A DNA stretch of 39,453 nt from Bacteroidales bacterium. Lineage in GTDB: Bacteria; Bacteroidota; Bacteroidia; Bacteroidales; Paludibacteraceae. The notes under the pieces are model-generated. The model searched no databases and had not been told where the DNA came from. It saw only the letters and a program-made list of their open reading frames with translations. Positions 17,304 through 26,601 of this stretch are shown piece by piece. The stretch spans positions 1 through 39,453 of the forward strand of contig CAAGHA010000187.1 of NCBI GenBank assembly GCA_900769555.1, given 5' to 3'. Each line of letters begins with the position of its first letter. The first letter of the stretch is position 1. Position numbers and translations under genes: made by a program.

Positions 17304-17313
17304 TTTATCGAAT

Positions 17314-17988
17314 ATGAAAAAAGTTAGTTTTTGGCTTCTTCTGGGAGCAGTGTTGAGTGTTGGTTTTTTGTCGTGTGACAAGGACGATGTGAAAGAAGAT
17401 GAGGGACTCGTTGATGATAAACCAAGTGAGGAGGTGGTTGAACCTCGCAGATTGACTGTGACAAAAACCAGACTCGGAAATCAATATACTTCGGATGATT
17501 TTCCATCTTACTACAATTTATATGAGGGGAAAGCTTTTTCTGATTCTACAATGGCTGCTGATTTTGTGTTTTTATCTTTTAATGAAGAGGTAAAGTTTGT
17601 TTTGACGCGATATAGTGAGATTTCTGAGGAAAACAAGCAGTTGCTAACCAATAAGGGGAAAGTGTGCGCAGATGTTGATAGAAAAACGGAATTTTATAAA
17701 CTTCCCAAGTCGTTCAGAGCTGCGGATTTTGATACGTTGAAGAGTGTGGTTGCTCTGGAAGATCTTATAGACAGAAGTAAATTGTCAACATTGCCGGGAA
17801 TTATGGCTCGCGGTTATTTCTATTCTGATGAGTATGGTTGGACCGAAGGAACAATGGTTGGAGTTAAAGATGAGGAAGGTCGTCTTGGAATCATTAAAAT
17901 GGATGATTTTTCTAAGATGGTTACAGATGATGGTAAAGAATTGGTCTCTATGCGTATCACTGTGAAATACGATAAGCGAGAGGAGTAA
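17314..17988 (+). CDS. Lipoprotein of unknown function next to the CDC-like gene
   Basis: A 224-residue predicted lipoprotein: signal peptide with lipobox (FLSC), lipidated Cys21, then DKDDVKEDEG, again a Lys/acidic start compatible with surface export. The mature part contains LTVTKTRLGNQY, a helical middle (SFRAADFDTLKSVVALEDLI) and a Tyr/Trp-rich segment (GYFYSDEYGWTEGTMVG), ending in a basic beta strand. I do not recognise the family. It has its own 223-base upstream region and a terminator after it, so it is not obviously co-transcribed with the CDC-like gene; a partner, inhibitor or unrelated role are all open. Confidence 0.85.
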   Translation: MKKVSFWLLLGAVLSVGFLSCDKDDVKEDEGLVDDKPSEEVVEPRRLTVTKTRLGNQYTSDDFPSYYNLYEGKAFSDSTMAADFVFLSFNEEVKFVLTRYSEISEENKQLLTNKGKVCADVDRKTEFYKLPKSFRAADFDTLKSVVALEDLIDRSKLSTLPGIMARGYFYSDEYGWTEGTMVGVKDEEGRLGIIKMDDFSKMVTDDGKELVSMRITVKYDKREE

Positions 17989-18012
17989 CAATTAGTCCTT
18001 AATAAAAAATGA

Positions 18013-18043
18013 GAGAGTGTTTAAAAAAACATGCTCTTTTTTT
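18013..18043 (+). terminator. Terminator after the 224-residue lipoprotein gene
   Basis: An imperfect hairpin (GAGTGTTT against AAACATGCTC with a TG bulge) is followed by seven T. It lies about 25 bases after the stop codon. Confidence 0.6.
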
Positions 18044-18164
18044 GCTATTAAAGGGTGTAAGAATAATGATATATGCAAACTGCATAGAAGCAATAAAATA
18101 TTTTACAAGGTAATACGTTGTTGAAACTATTTGAAAATGAGTAGTTATTATGAATTGACCAAAT

Positions 18165-18188
18165 AAAAAATATCGCATAATATTTTTT
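18165..18188. promoter_or_regulatory. Inverted repeat over the -33 region of the SIR2/TIR operon
   Basis: AAAAAATAT and ATATTTTTT form a perfect nine-base inverted repeat with spacer CGCATA. It covers the place where a -33 element would sit relative to the -7 box at 18204. It is a candidate operator, but all-A/T inverted repeats arise easily by chance in this genome. Confidence 0.3.
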
Positions 18189-18203
18189 TACCTTAAAATA
18201 ATA

Positions 18204-18211
18204 TATATTTG
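18204..18211 (+). promoter_or_regulatory. Promoter -7 box of the SIR2/TIR-STAND-RyR operon
   Basis: TATATTTG matches TAnnTTTG. The transcript would begin near 18217, giving a leader of about 53 bases before ATG 18271. This is the only promoter match seen before the six-gene operon. Confidence 0.55.
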
Positions 18212-18270
18212 TCAAATGTTTAGTATGGTAAAAGTCGAATCTGTCGAAAGATAGAATAATTCTGAAGGAT

Positions 18271-19563
18271 ATGAAGTTATTTATACAAAAGACAACGAAA
18301 TTAAATGAAAGAGGTTGGACACTGTTGTTGACTGAGATTCAAAAAGGGAACGTAATTCCCATTGTTGGGGATAAATTTTTTACAGTTGAAGTAGATGGTC
18401 AAGATATTCCGTTGAAGACTTATATTGCAATGGAGTTAGCTAAAAGTATAGGTGTGGACTACGAAGAGGGATTGGATGCAACACAATTGGCTAGTAAGTT
18501 TTTTGAGCCTTATTGGGATGCAATAGATTCTGATCCTTATTACGAAACGACTCAAATTCTTAAGAAAATAGAATCGGGAGAACTCAAAGTAGCAGAGACT
18601 TTAAAGAAGTTTTTATCCATCGATAAGTTTAAATTGATTTTAACCACTTCTTTTGGGAATGCGGTATTTCATGCAATGGAAGATGTGTGGGGGAAAGGAA
18701 AGGTTAAAAATTTACATTATGAACACAATAGTTGCAAAGAGGATATAGATGATGAGTCTGTTCCTACATGTTATCAAATGTTTGGGAAAGCCAATGTTTG
18801 CCCCAATTCTTTTGTCTTATCAGATGACAATCTTTTAGAATTTATTGGAGATTGGATGTCTGAAAGTTATCGACCTAAAAAATTGTTTAACCTTCTCAGA
18901 GATAAATATTTGTTGGTGATAGGATGTAGTTATCCCGATTGGTTGTTCCGTTTCTTTTTACACTCTATGAAGTCTGTATCTCGTCCATCATCAAAGATGG
19001 GATTGATTGCAGATAGCAAATTGGATGCAGAATTGGTTGGATTTTTATCCCGTATGAGAACAAATATACATGATGATGCAGATGCTTTTATTGATGAATT
19101 GGTAGATCGTTTTAGAAAATTTGGATTGGGTGAAGAACGTAAAGAGGTATTTATATCCTATGCTAGTGAAGATTTTGATGTTGCGAGTCAAGTCGCAGAG
19201 ACATTTCGTCGATTAGGAATGGGTGTTTGGTTTGATAAAGTTTCGTTGGACCCGGGCGATGAGTATGCACAAAAGATTAAGAAGAACATAGAAGAGTGCA
19301 GAGCGTTTGTTCCTATCCTATCTAAAAATGCATTGGATAGAGGAAGACGTTTTTATAAACGAGAATGGACATGGGCAAAAGAAGAGGTTGAATGGAGGGG
19401 AAATAGTCGTTTTATTTTCCCCGTCCGAATTGATGATGTGAATGTAGGAGATGATGCCATTGTCGGGTTCTTTGACAATTTGCACACGGTGGATTTTTCT
19501 GATGAAAATGGAGAGACAAATATCAAGAAAATAATTAGGGAAGTTCGTTCACTTTCCGTTTAA
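18271..19563 (+). CDS. SIR2-like + TIR domain protein
   Basis: A 430-residue cytoplasmic protein. Residues about 15-285 have a SIR2-like order: GNVIPIVGDKF (26-36), LILTTSFGNAVF (122-133), CYQMFGKANV (167-176), SFVLSDDNLLEFIGDW, and the late Rossmann strand YLLVIGCSYPDWLFRFFL (213-230). The usual active-site positions TTN(Y/F)D and LHG are TTSFG and MFG, so the Asn and His of NAD-consuming SIR2 are missing and this half may be regulatory. Residues 291-430 are a TIR domain (EVFISYASEDFDVA, GVWFDKVSLDPGD, FVPILSKNAL), with Glu365 in FYKREWTWAKEE at the usual position of the TIR NADase glutamate. First gene of a six-gene operon; the STAND gene follows after 11 bases. NAD cleavage is inferred. 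Confidence 0.85.
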   Translation: MKLFIQKTTKLNERGWTLLLTEIQKGNVIPIVGDKFFTVEVDGQDIPLKTYIAMELAKSIGVDYEEGLDATQLASKFFEPYWDAIDSDPYYETTQILKKIESGELKVAETLKKFLSIDKFKLILTTSFGNAVFHAMEDVWGKGKVKNLHYEHNSCKEDIDDESVPTCYQMFGKANVCPNSFVLSDDNLLEFIGDWMSESYRPKKLFNLLRDKYLLVIGCSYPDWLFRFFLHSMKSVSRPSSKMGLIADSKLDAELVGFLSRMRTNIHDDADAFIDELVDRFRKFGLGEERKEVFISYASEDFDVASQVAETFRRLGMGVWFDKVSLDPGDEYAQKIKKNIEECRAFVPILSKNALDRGRRFYKREWTWAKEEVEWRGNSRFIFPVRIDDVNVGDDAIVGFFDNLHTVDFSDENGETNIKKIIREVRSLSV

Positions 19564-19574
19564 AATAAATCGCT

Positions 19575-22500
19575 ATGGAGACTAATGTTGTTCGTTGGTT
19601 AGGTTTATCCTCATACGAAGAGAAGGATGCCGAATTATTTTATGGACGAGAAAAAGAGATTCTGGAATTATCTGATGATATATATTCTCATACGCAGACG
19701 GTTGTTTATGGTCCATCCGGAGTGGGAAAAACTTCTATTATGCGTGCAGGAATATTCTCGAAGGCGAGGGAACGAGGTTTTTTACCGGTTTATGTTAGGT
19801 TGGATGAATCCGGGAATAATAATTACTCAGCCCAAATTATTGCTGCAATAGAGGCTGAAATGACTCGTGAAGAGGCTGAACGCGAGGTGTTGGTAGAAAT
19901 GAAAGATACGACACCTTCTTTATGGGAGTATTTTCATGCTAATTCGTTTTGGGATAAGAACAATTATCCGGTTATCCCAATGATTTTGATTGATCAGTTT
20001 GAAGAGCTATTTACGCTTTCTAAACATCAAGATTGGGTGAATGAATTCTTTGTTCAGTTGTCTGATTTATGTGATGGTAAAGTTCCTATAGAGATTCAAA
20101 ACTATTTAAATCAGCATCAATTACGAAGTCCCTACTTGGATAGAGATGATAATTTTAGAATTATCATTTCATTGAGAGAAGATTTCTTAGCTCGTTTAGA
20201 AGAGTGTTCTGAATCGATACCATCATTAAAGAGCAATCGTTACAGCCTTCAAGCAATGTCTTCAAGTCAGGCTCTGGAGGTCATCCTAAAGCCCGGAGCA
20301 GGGATTGTAACAGAAGAGGTGGCAAAAAAGATTGTTGAAAAATTAACCTACCGACCAACAACTCAATCTACGCTAATTGATAATTGTTGTGTTGAACCGG
20401 CTCTTTTATCGCTCTTTTGTAACGAATTAGATAAGAAACGTCAGCAACAAAATGAGAAAAAAATTTCATTGTCACTCTTGGAAACATTTGGTGATGATAT
20501 TATTCAAGATTTTTACAATGACACCGTTGCCGGGATTTCGTTGAAAAGTGCAGAATATATAGAGAATGTTTTGTTGACGAAAGATGGATTCCGAGATAAT
20601 GTTTCGTTGAATGACGCACTTTCTTCAGGTTTGACAGAAGAGGAATTGGAGCATTTGAAAAACAATCGTTTGGTTAGAATTGAAGAGTGGGGAGGTGCAA
20701 AACGTATCGAATTTACGCATGACGTTTTGTGTAAAGTGGCGAAAGAGAGAAGAGATAATCGAGAATTGCAGAAACGGGAAGAAGAGGCGAAAGCTCAGCA
20801 AACTATTTTGGAAGAGCAGTTGAGAGTTCGTCGAAAGAGAAATATCTTGATGTCTATGTTGGTTCTTTTTCTTTGTCTCTTGATTGCAGGAACCTATTGG
20901 GCATTTTTTATGAAACAGGTGGCTTATTATGAGAATATTGTCTTTTGTTATGAGTGGCCTAAGGGACTAAACGAACTATCTTCGAGTGAGGTAAAAGAGC
21001 GACCATTGAGTTATAGGTTGGAAAAACGAGGATATTTGAATCCGCATTGGGGGCGATTGTCTGCCATTAATGGGACAATGAATTTTAATGAGGATAATGA
21101 TTTTAATAAGGTCTTTTTGGCATCAGATATGGTGGATAAACGGTTGAAAGGAAACTCTTTGGCTCGAAAATTGTCTCAAGTTTGTCAATGGGAGTTCGTC
21201 TTGGATGATAGCAAAAAAATGGTTATTCAACAGAAGGCGTACGATAGGGTTGGCAATTTGATTTATAGTTTTTGTTATAGTGTCAATGATTTCGAAAATG
21301 AAAAGTTGGTAAAATGCATGGGTATGTATATTGATGCCGATGGTTATCCGATTCAATCTTTCAAAAATGGTGCCAACAACGTTCATATACGGTTAGATAA
21401 TGAGGGGTACCGCAAGTCGGTTGAGTTTTTTGATGCATGGGGAAATCGAGATAAAGATAAAAACTATGCGTATGCTTATAAATGGGAGTTGGGTGATGAT
21501 GGTCGTTATACGAAAAAGAGTGTTGTGGATGAGACTGGTACAAGTGTTTTTGATAAAAAAAGTGAATCTACTACTAAATTTGAGTACAAGGAGGGTAAAT
21601 TAGTCAAGAAAATCAATGTTGATGTACACGGCAATATCTGTGTGAATAAGTTGGGATTTGCTCAGCAATTGTTTGAGTATGATGAGAAAGGACGAATGAT
21701 TTCTGAAAGTTTCTATAATGAGAAAGGTAAGCCTGTTTCTATCAAGAATAAGTATGGAGTGGTTTGTCATGCTATTTGGTATCGATATGATAAAAATGGT
21801 TGCGTTAGTTTGGTCGGTTATTATGATGAGAATAAGAAGTTGATGTCGACCGGATGTGCTTATACAGAAATCAATAACAATGACTTGGGCAAGGTGGAAA
21901 GAACCTTAAATTATAAGTCTAATCAAGACCTTCATATTGTAAATGGAGTGGCAGGAGAAGAGAAAAAGTACGAGGATAAAATTAATGCAACATTGGTTAC
22001 TTCTCGTACCAATTTAGGTGAGGGGAAACGACCTTGTTTAGACACAATAGGTGTGGGAACTTATCAATATGGATACGATAATCAAGGTAACTTGATTTAT
22101 ACAATCTACTTAGATTTAGAGGGTAATAGAGTAAATAGTAAAGATGGTTTTGCTGAAATTCGTTCGACCTATGACGATAATGATAAAATGCTTGAAACAT
22201 GGCACTATTCCGCCGATGGAAGTTTGGTTATGAACCCTAGAGAGGGGCATTCCGGTGTTGTATGTGAGTATGATGAGAAGGGTAATCTGATTAGTGAAGC
22301 ATTTTTTGATGCGAGTAAACAACCATTGTTGAAGGGCGAAAAATATCATGCAATTGTCTATGAGTATGATCGTTTTAACAACCTGACTAAAAGTTTGTAC
22401 AAAGGCAAGGATGGCAATAATATTGAGAACCAAGAGGTTTTTGTGAACGAGTATGATTTGTATGGAAATGTTATCTCTACTACGTGTTATGCAAGCGACG

Positions 22501-23195
22501 AAAAGACCCCGATACGTTGTAAAGAGGGATGGAACAAAAAGGAGATTTATTACGATGAAAATAAGTTTATGACCGAAACGGTTTATTATGATATTTTAGG
22601 TTATATTATTAATGCTCCGAACAAGCCGTACGCTATCGAGCGTTTGGAAAACGACCGTTTGGGTAACCCGATCTCTCGAACCTATTTTGATGCGGATATG
22701 ATTCCATGTAAGTATCGTGGAAGTTACAAAGATTCTATGATTTATGAGGGTACAGTGTTGGAGAAAGAGATGGCTATGGGATTATCCGGCGATACTTTGC
22801 ATTCTACAATTTACCAATATGATGAAACGAAATCATTGGTATCTGTAAGTTATGAAGATAAAAAGGGTACTCCTTGTGCTCCATTTGGATTCTGGAAAAA
22901 GGAGGTGGTTACTGACTCGTTAGGGCAAAGGAGTGTATCTTATACAAAGCCGAATGGGAAGGTGATTCGTACAGATACGATTGGTGCAGGAATAGATATT
23001 GCAACGATTTCGTTGGGACAAGAGTTGCCAAAATATGGCACGTTACGTAATGAAAATTGGATTTATGAGGGCTATTTGTTGAATGGTCAACCACAAGGAG
23101 TAGGACGTTTCACTTGGCTCAATACGGGGACATACGTTGAAGGAACTTTCAATGGTTGGAACGTAGTTGTTAATACATGGGAAAACAATGATTAG
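19575..23195 (+). CDS. nSTAND1-type ATPase with membrane helix, YD-like repeats and MORN-like tail
   Basis: A 1206-residue protein. Residues 10-55 contain FYGREKEI and the Walker A motif GPSGVGKT (46-53); Walker B is PMILIDQFEELF (135-146). A helical/winged part reaches about residue 400, then a basic coiled stretch (RELQKREEEAKAQQ) and one helix at about 423-445 flanked by RVRRKR on the N side, so the ATPase is cytoplasmic and the rest outside. Residues about 570-1110 are degenerate repeats of 40-60 residues with cores like EYDEKGNLISEAFFD and EYDLYGNVISTTCYA. The tail (about 1163-1196, YEGYLLNGQPQGVGRF and GTYVEGTFNGW) is MORN-like. STAND ATPases are signal-gated switches that oligomerise to activate effectors. 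Here the sensor part would be periplasmic, which is unusual, and the neighbouring TIR protein is the likely effector (inference). Confidence 0.88.
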   Translation: METNVVRWLGLSSYEEKDAELFYGREKEILELSDDIYSHTQTVVYGPSGVGKTSIMRAGIFSKARERGFLPVYVRLDESGNNNYSAQIIAAIEAEMTREEAEREVLVEMKDTTPSLWEYFHANSFWDKNNYPVIPMILIDQFEELFTLSKHQDWVNEFFVQLSDLCDGKVPIEIQNYLNQHQLRSPYLDRDDNFRIIISLREDFLARLEECSESIPSLKSNRYSLQAMSSSQALEVILKPGAGIVTEEVAKKIVEKLTYRPTTQSTLIDNCCVEPALLSLFCNELDKKRQQQNEKKISLSLLETFGDDIIQDFYNDTVAGISLKSAEYIENVLLTKDGFRDNVSLNDALSSGLTEEELEHLKNNRLVRIEEWGGAKRIEFTHDVLCKVAKERRDNRELQKREEEAKAQQTILEEQLRVRRKRNILMSMLVLFLCLLIAGTYWAFFMKQVAYYENIVFCYEWPKGLNELSSSEVKERPLSYRLEKRGYLNPHWGRLSAINGTMNFNEDNDFNKVFLASDMVDKRLKGNSLARKLSQVCQWEFVLDDSKKMVIQQKAYDRVGNLIYSFCYSVNDFENEKLVKCMGMYIDADGYPIQSFKNGANNVHIRLDNEGYRKSVEFFDAWGNRDKDKNYAYAYKWELGDDGRYTKKSVVDETGTSVFDKKSESTTKFEYKEGKLVKKINVDVHGNICVNKLGFAQQLFEYDEKGRMISESFYNEKGKPVSIKNKYGVVCHAIWYRYDKNGCVSLVGYYDENKKLMSTGCAYTEINNNDLGKVERTLNYKSNQDLHIVNGVAGEEKKYEDKINATLVTSRTNLGEGKRPCLDTIGVGTYQYGYDNQGNLIYTIYLDLEGNRVNSKDGFAEIRSTYDDNDKMLETWHYSADGSLVMNPREGHSGVVCEYDEKGNLISEAFFDASKQPLLKGEKYHAIVYEYDRFNNLTKSLYKGKDGNNIENQEVFVNEYDLYGNVISTTCYASDEKTPIRCKEGWNKKEIYYDENKFMTETVYYDILGYIINAPNKPYAIERLENDRLGNPISRTYFDADMIPCKYRGSYKDSMIYEGTVLEKEMAMGLSGDTLHSTIYQYDETKSLVSVSYEDKKGTPCAPFGFWKKEVVTDSLGQRSVSYTKPNGKVIRTDTIGAGIDIATISLGQELPKYGTLRNENWIYEGYLLNGQPQGVGRFTWLNTGTYVEGTFNGWNVVVNTWENND

Positions 23196-26100
23196 GCGTA
23201 TGAAAGGATTGGTTAAAATAGGATGGATTTTGCTGTTGCTCTTAGCCGGTTGGCAAGTGGGAGTGGCGCAAGATGATACAGCGAATGACGATTTTGCCGA
23301 CCCATGGGACCCGTGGGAGGAAGGTGAAACTTCCAACTCTCTCTGGACAGACATCGTCACTTCCCGTCCGAATTCCTACGTGGAAACAACAAGTGTCGAT
23401 GGTAAAACAATTATCACTCTGAGAGATGAGAATGCCTTGGCTTGGTTGGCTTCTGTGGCAGGTGGTTATAATGGTGCAACGAAAAGTTCATTCGATAATA
23501 TTGAGGTGATTTTGGAGGCGGATGTGGATATGAGTGCGCATGTGTGGAGTGGTATTTCTGAATTCGGCGGTCTCTTGAATGGGCAAGGTAACAGTATCAT
23601 CGGATTGCGTATAAATGATGATACGCCTAATGGTTATGCCTTGATTGATACTTTGTTCTCAAGTGGTGAAATTAGAGATTTGCACTTAGAAGAAACAAAT
23701 ATAGACGTGAATGCGGAGAAGGGAGTTGCTTCTTTTGTTGCATGGAATTTTGGACTTTTAAAGGGGTGCTCAAATAGTGGTTTTTTACAAGCGTATTATC
23801 CTGCCGGTGGGTTGGTCGGACATAATGGTGGTAAAATCTTATCTTGTGAAAACCTGGCTACTGTTGCCGCCGTTGGCTCTGTAGGAGGTATTGCCAATTA
23901 TAACGACAACTTGATTGCGGATTGTGTCAATAAAGGGACTCTCTCTTCCGGCAATGGTTGTGGCGGTATATGTAACGCACTTGAAAAGGGTACGATACGA
24001 AATGCTATGAATAAAGGTAGTGTCTCCGGGAAAAGTTCATCAGGCGGACTTGTTGCTGTTTGTTCGAGTGGAGATAACTATATTGTTAATAGTTGTAATG
24101 TTGCAAATGTGGTTGTCCCGGAAAATATAGCTTCTGCCGCCTTGTTGGGTTCGATTAATGAAGGTGTTGAGTGTTCGATTATCAATTGTTATGGTGCAAT
24201 TGTTCAACCTCTTTTGGGTAGTCAAGTTGGTGTCTCTGACAAGATTAATCTTCAATATCTTTATTTCTCTTCTTCCAATAGCATGGATAAAGAGTCGCAA
24301 AAAGACTACATTGCCTCTTTCTCTTCAGCAGAAGACTCTGATGGTAATGATTGGACTTTGTCATACGAAGTGTACGGAAAGACTGACCTTGTTGAGGCTC
24401 TCAATGCGTGGGTGGCTGAGCAGGATGCTGATGTCTATTCTGCTTGGGCGGAGGATGTAGATATGGAGAATAATGGCTATCCTGTTTTAACTTTCACTCC
24501 TTGGGAAGATCCGTCAGTAGAGTTGTCAACTTCTCTTTGGACAGAGGTGGTTACCGCAAAACCGGATTCGTATGAGGAAACGACAAATTCATTAGGTAAA
24601 ACAATCATTACTCTGAAGGATGAGAGGGCTTTGGCTTGGTTGGCTTCCGTTGCCGGTGGTTACAATGGAGCTTCAAAGAGTACCTTTGAAAATACAGAGG
24701 TGATTTTATCTGTTTCTCTGGATATGAGTGCCTATGTTTGGAGTTGTATTCCTAATTTCAACGGTTTCTTCAATGGAAATAAAAAGAGTATCACGGGACT
24801 TCGCATTGCCAACAATACTCCGAATGGTTTTGCCATGATTGCTACGTTGGGTGAAACCGGAGAAATTCGCAACCTCAATTTGAAAGAGACGGACTTAAAT
24901 TTGACTGGAGTTAAGGGACAAGCAGCAACTTTAGTTTGTGTCAATTACGGTCTTATTCAAGGTTGTTCGGCAAGCGGAGACATGGAAGTTAATTCTGAAA
25001 ATTTAGGAATGAAAGTAGGGGGAATTGCAGGTTACAATTATGCGCAAATAATCAATTGTAAGAATAGTGCCAAGATTACTTTTGTTTATACTTCATACAA
25101 AGGCGGGTTTATCGATTGTCAAGGGACTGCTGGAATTGTTGGACACAACGCTAAGAGTGGGTTAATTAGTGATTGTTTGAATTTATCTGATATTTCCGGT
25201 TGTGCTTGTACGGGAGGTGTTGCCGGCTATAATACGGGTTCGATTTATAATTGCGGAAATAGGGGTGCTATATTTGGATCCGGATCCTATGTTGGAGGTA
25301 TCAATGGCCTTATGGGAGGCGGAGGTGTGATTTCCAATTCATACAACATGGGAAATGTAGTTGCGAAATATGCAGGCGAAGGTTCATTGGTCGGTTATCA
25401 GTGTGGTAAAATATTCAATTGTTATAGTGGAACAAAACAACCTATTAGAGGAGGTAGCGAGGGTTCAATTTCTTTGCAATATATTTATTGGAATTCAGAT
25501 AGTTTGACAGCCAAAGAGTCTCAAACCTCTTTCTTGCTCTCTTTCAAAGAGGCTGAATATTCGCAAGGGTATGATTGGACTTTGTCTTCCGAGGTGTTGG
25601 GTACAACAGACCTCTTGACGGCCCTTAATAATTGGGTTATTCAGCAAGATACTTCCATCTATTCCGGTTGGAAGGTTGTCGATGCAAGGACTAACAAAGG
25701 GTATCCTATTCTGGAGTTTGGTTATAATCCGATTGATCAGTATGATACAATTACAGTAGATACCTTGTTAAATTTATGTACAAAAACCAATTATGGAGGT
25801 AAACAATATACTGTTAATGATGAAGGTACTGTTCAACCTGTTGTGATTGGAGACAAATATTATACCAACCCAACTTTGTATATCAAGGATCCTGATTTCT
25901 CCAAGGTGAAAGTGCATCGTCCGAGTTTGATTTGTGCCTCAGATACCATTAAACTTTATGCCGAAGGTGCAGAAGCGTATTGTTGGAAGTGGAATTTGGA
26001 TACAATCAGTGTGTCTGATGTTGCTGAGTTGGTACTTCAAAAGGATAGTCGAATTCAATTGATTTCTAAGATTGATGGGTGTAGCAGAACTTTTAATACG

Positions 26101-26601
26101 GATGTTAAACTCAACAGAGATTCAATCTTAGTCGAAATGGGCGGTTGGGGTGATGTTATTGCCGTTAAAAACGTAAATTCTCTCTTCTCGTCTTACCAAT
26201 GGTATCGAGATGGTGAGTTGTTGGAAGATGAAATGGGACAATTCTATTATGAACCGGGAGGTCTTTCTCCAGGTTTGTATTCAGTGGATATTTTTGATAC
26301 TTTAGGAAATTTGGTTCCGATTTGTCCTCTATTAATAGAAAGAGAAAGTGTGAAAAGTTCTATTCAGAATTTGTCTATTTATCCAAATCCTTCTTTGGCA
26401 ATGCAGCCTACTTATGTGGATGTGGGCGATAACTTCTTGGACGGAACTGTGTTGGTTGTGTCGGATGAAGCCGGGATGGAGATACTTCGAAAAAACGTTT
26501 ATTCGAGATTTTCAGAAATTAAACTGTCATCTGGTTATTATGTCGTTTCTGTGTATCTGTCAGATAAAAGGATTTTGAGTGATAAAATTTTAGTGAAATG
26601 A
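23188..26601 (+). CDS. T9SS-exported GLUG-repeat surface protein
   Basis: A 1137-residue secreted protein with a signal peptide (MIRRMKGLVKIGWILLLLLA to about VAQ). Two homologous units of about 400 residues follow, starting near 49 (SLWTDIVTSRPNSY) and 447 (SLWTEVVTAKPDSY); each holds GLUG-type turns (GGLVGHNGGKILSCEN, GGVAGYNTGSIYNCGN) expected to stack as a beta-helix. Residues about 890-1050 look Ig/PKD-like (ICASDTIKLYAEGAEAYCW, YQWYRDGELL). The last 80 residues (from about 1057, LSIYPNPS to SDKILVK) are a type A Por-secretion sorting domain, so the protein should cross the outer membrane by T9SS. The start overlaps the STAND gene end by eight bases; ATG 23200 is an alternative. Ligand unknown. 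Confidence 0.88.
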   Translation: MIRRMKGLVKIGWILLLLLAGWQVGVAQDDTANDDFADPWDPWEEGETSNSLWTDIVTSRPNSYVETTSVDGKTIITLRDENALAWLASVAGGYNGATKSSFDNIEVILEADVDMSAHVWSGISEFGGLLNGQGNSIIGLRINDDTPNGYALIDTLFSSGEIRDLHLEETNIDVNAEKGVASFVAWNFGLLKGCSNSGFLQAYYPAGGLVGHNGGKILSCENLATVAAVGSVGGIANYNDNLIADCVNKGTLSSGNGCGGICNALEKGTIRNAMNKGSVSGKSSSGGLVAVCSSGDNYIVNSCNVANVVVPENIASAALLGSINEGVECSIINCYGAIVQPLLGSQVGVSDKINLQYLYFSSSNSMDKESQKDYIASFSSAEDSDGNDWTLSYEVYGKTDLVEALNAWVAEQDADVYSAWAEDVDMENNGYPVLTFTPWEDPSVELSTSLWTEVVTAKPDSYEETTNSLGKTIITLKDERALAWLASVAGGYNGASKSTFENTEVILSVSLDMSAYVWSCIPNFNGFFNGNKKSITGLRIANNTPNGFAMIATLGETGEIRNLNLKETDLNLTGVKGQAATLVCVNYGLIQGCSASGDMEVNSENLGMKVGGIAGYNYAQIINCKNSAKITFVYTSYKGGFIDCQGTAGIVGHNAKSGLISDCLNLSDISGCACTGGVAGYNTGSIYNCGNRGAIFGSGSYVGGINGLMGGGGVISNSYNMGNVVAKYAGEGSLVGYQCGKIFNCYSGTKQPIRGGSEGSISLQYIYWNSDSLTAKESQTSFLLSFKEAEYSQGYDWTLSSEVLGTTDLLTALNNWVIQQDTSIYSGWKVVDARTNKGYPILEFGYNPIDQYDTITVDTLLNLCTKTNYGGKQYTVNDEGTVQPVVIGDKYYTNPTLYIKDPDFSKVKVHRPSLICASDTIKLYAEGAEAYCWKWNLDTISVSDVAELVLQKDSRIQLISKIDGCSRTFNTDVKLNRDSILVEMGGWGDVIAVKNVNSLFSSYQWYRDGELLEDEMGQFYYEPGGLSPGLYSVDIFDTLGNLVPICPLLIERESVKSSIQNLSIYPNPSLAMQPTYVDVGDNFLDGTVLVVSDEAGMEILRKNVYSRFSEIKLSSGYYVVSVYLSDKRILSDKILVK
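23335..25730 (+). repeat. Internal tandem duplication of a 1.2-kb coding unit
   Basis: The unit starting at 23335 is repeated from 24529. Matching anchors include LWTDIVT/LWTEVVT, GKTIITL, ALAWLASVAGGYNGA, DMSA.VW, TPNG.A.I.TL, GEIR.L.L.ET, and NG/NN.GYPVL.F-type ends. The nucleotide copies are clearly diverged (for example GCTTGGTTGGCTTC is shared but flanks differ), so the duplication is not recent. Confidence 0.85.

Noticed and set aside
18072..18086. Small palindrome TATGCA-AAC-TGCATA upstream of the operon
   Set aside because: Six-base arms are expected by chance at this base composition and it lies over 100 bases before the -7 box.
18271..23195. A classic Thoeris system (ThsA SIR2 + ThsB TIR)
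   Set aside because: SIR2-like and TIR are in one chain, the SIR2 active-site residues are replaced, and the partner is a STAND ATPase; the architecture differs from Thoeris.
19575..23195. An Rhs/polymorphic toxin, because of the YD-like repeats
   Set aside because: There is a Walker ATPase at the N-terminus, repeats are degenerate, and no toxin tip or DPxG-type autocleavage motif is visible; the end is MORN-like.
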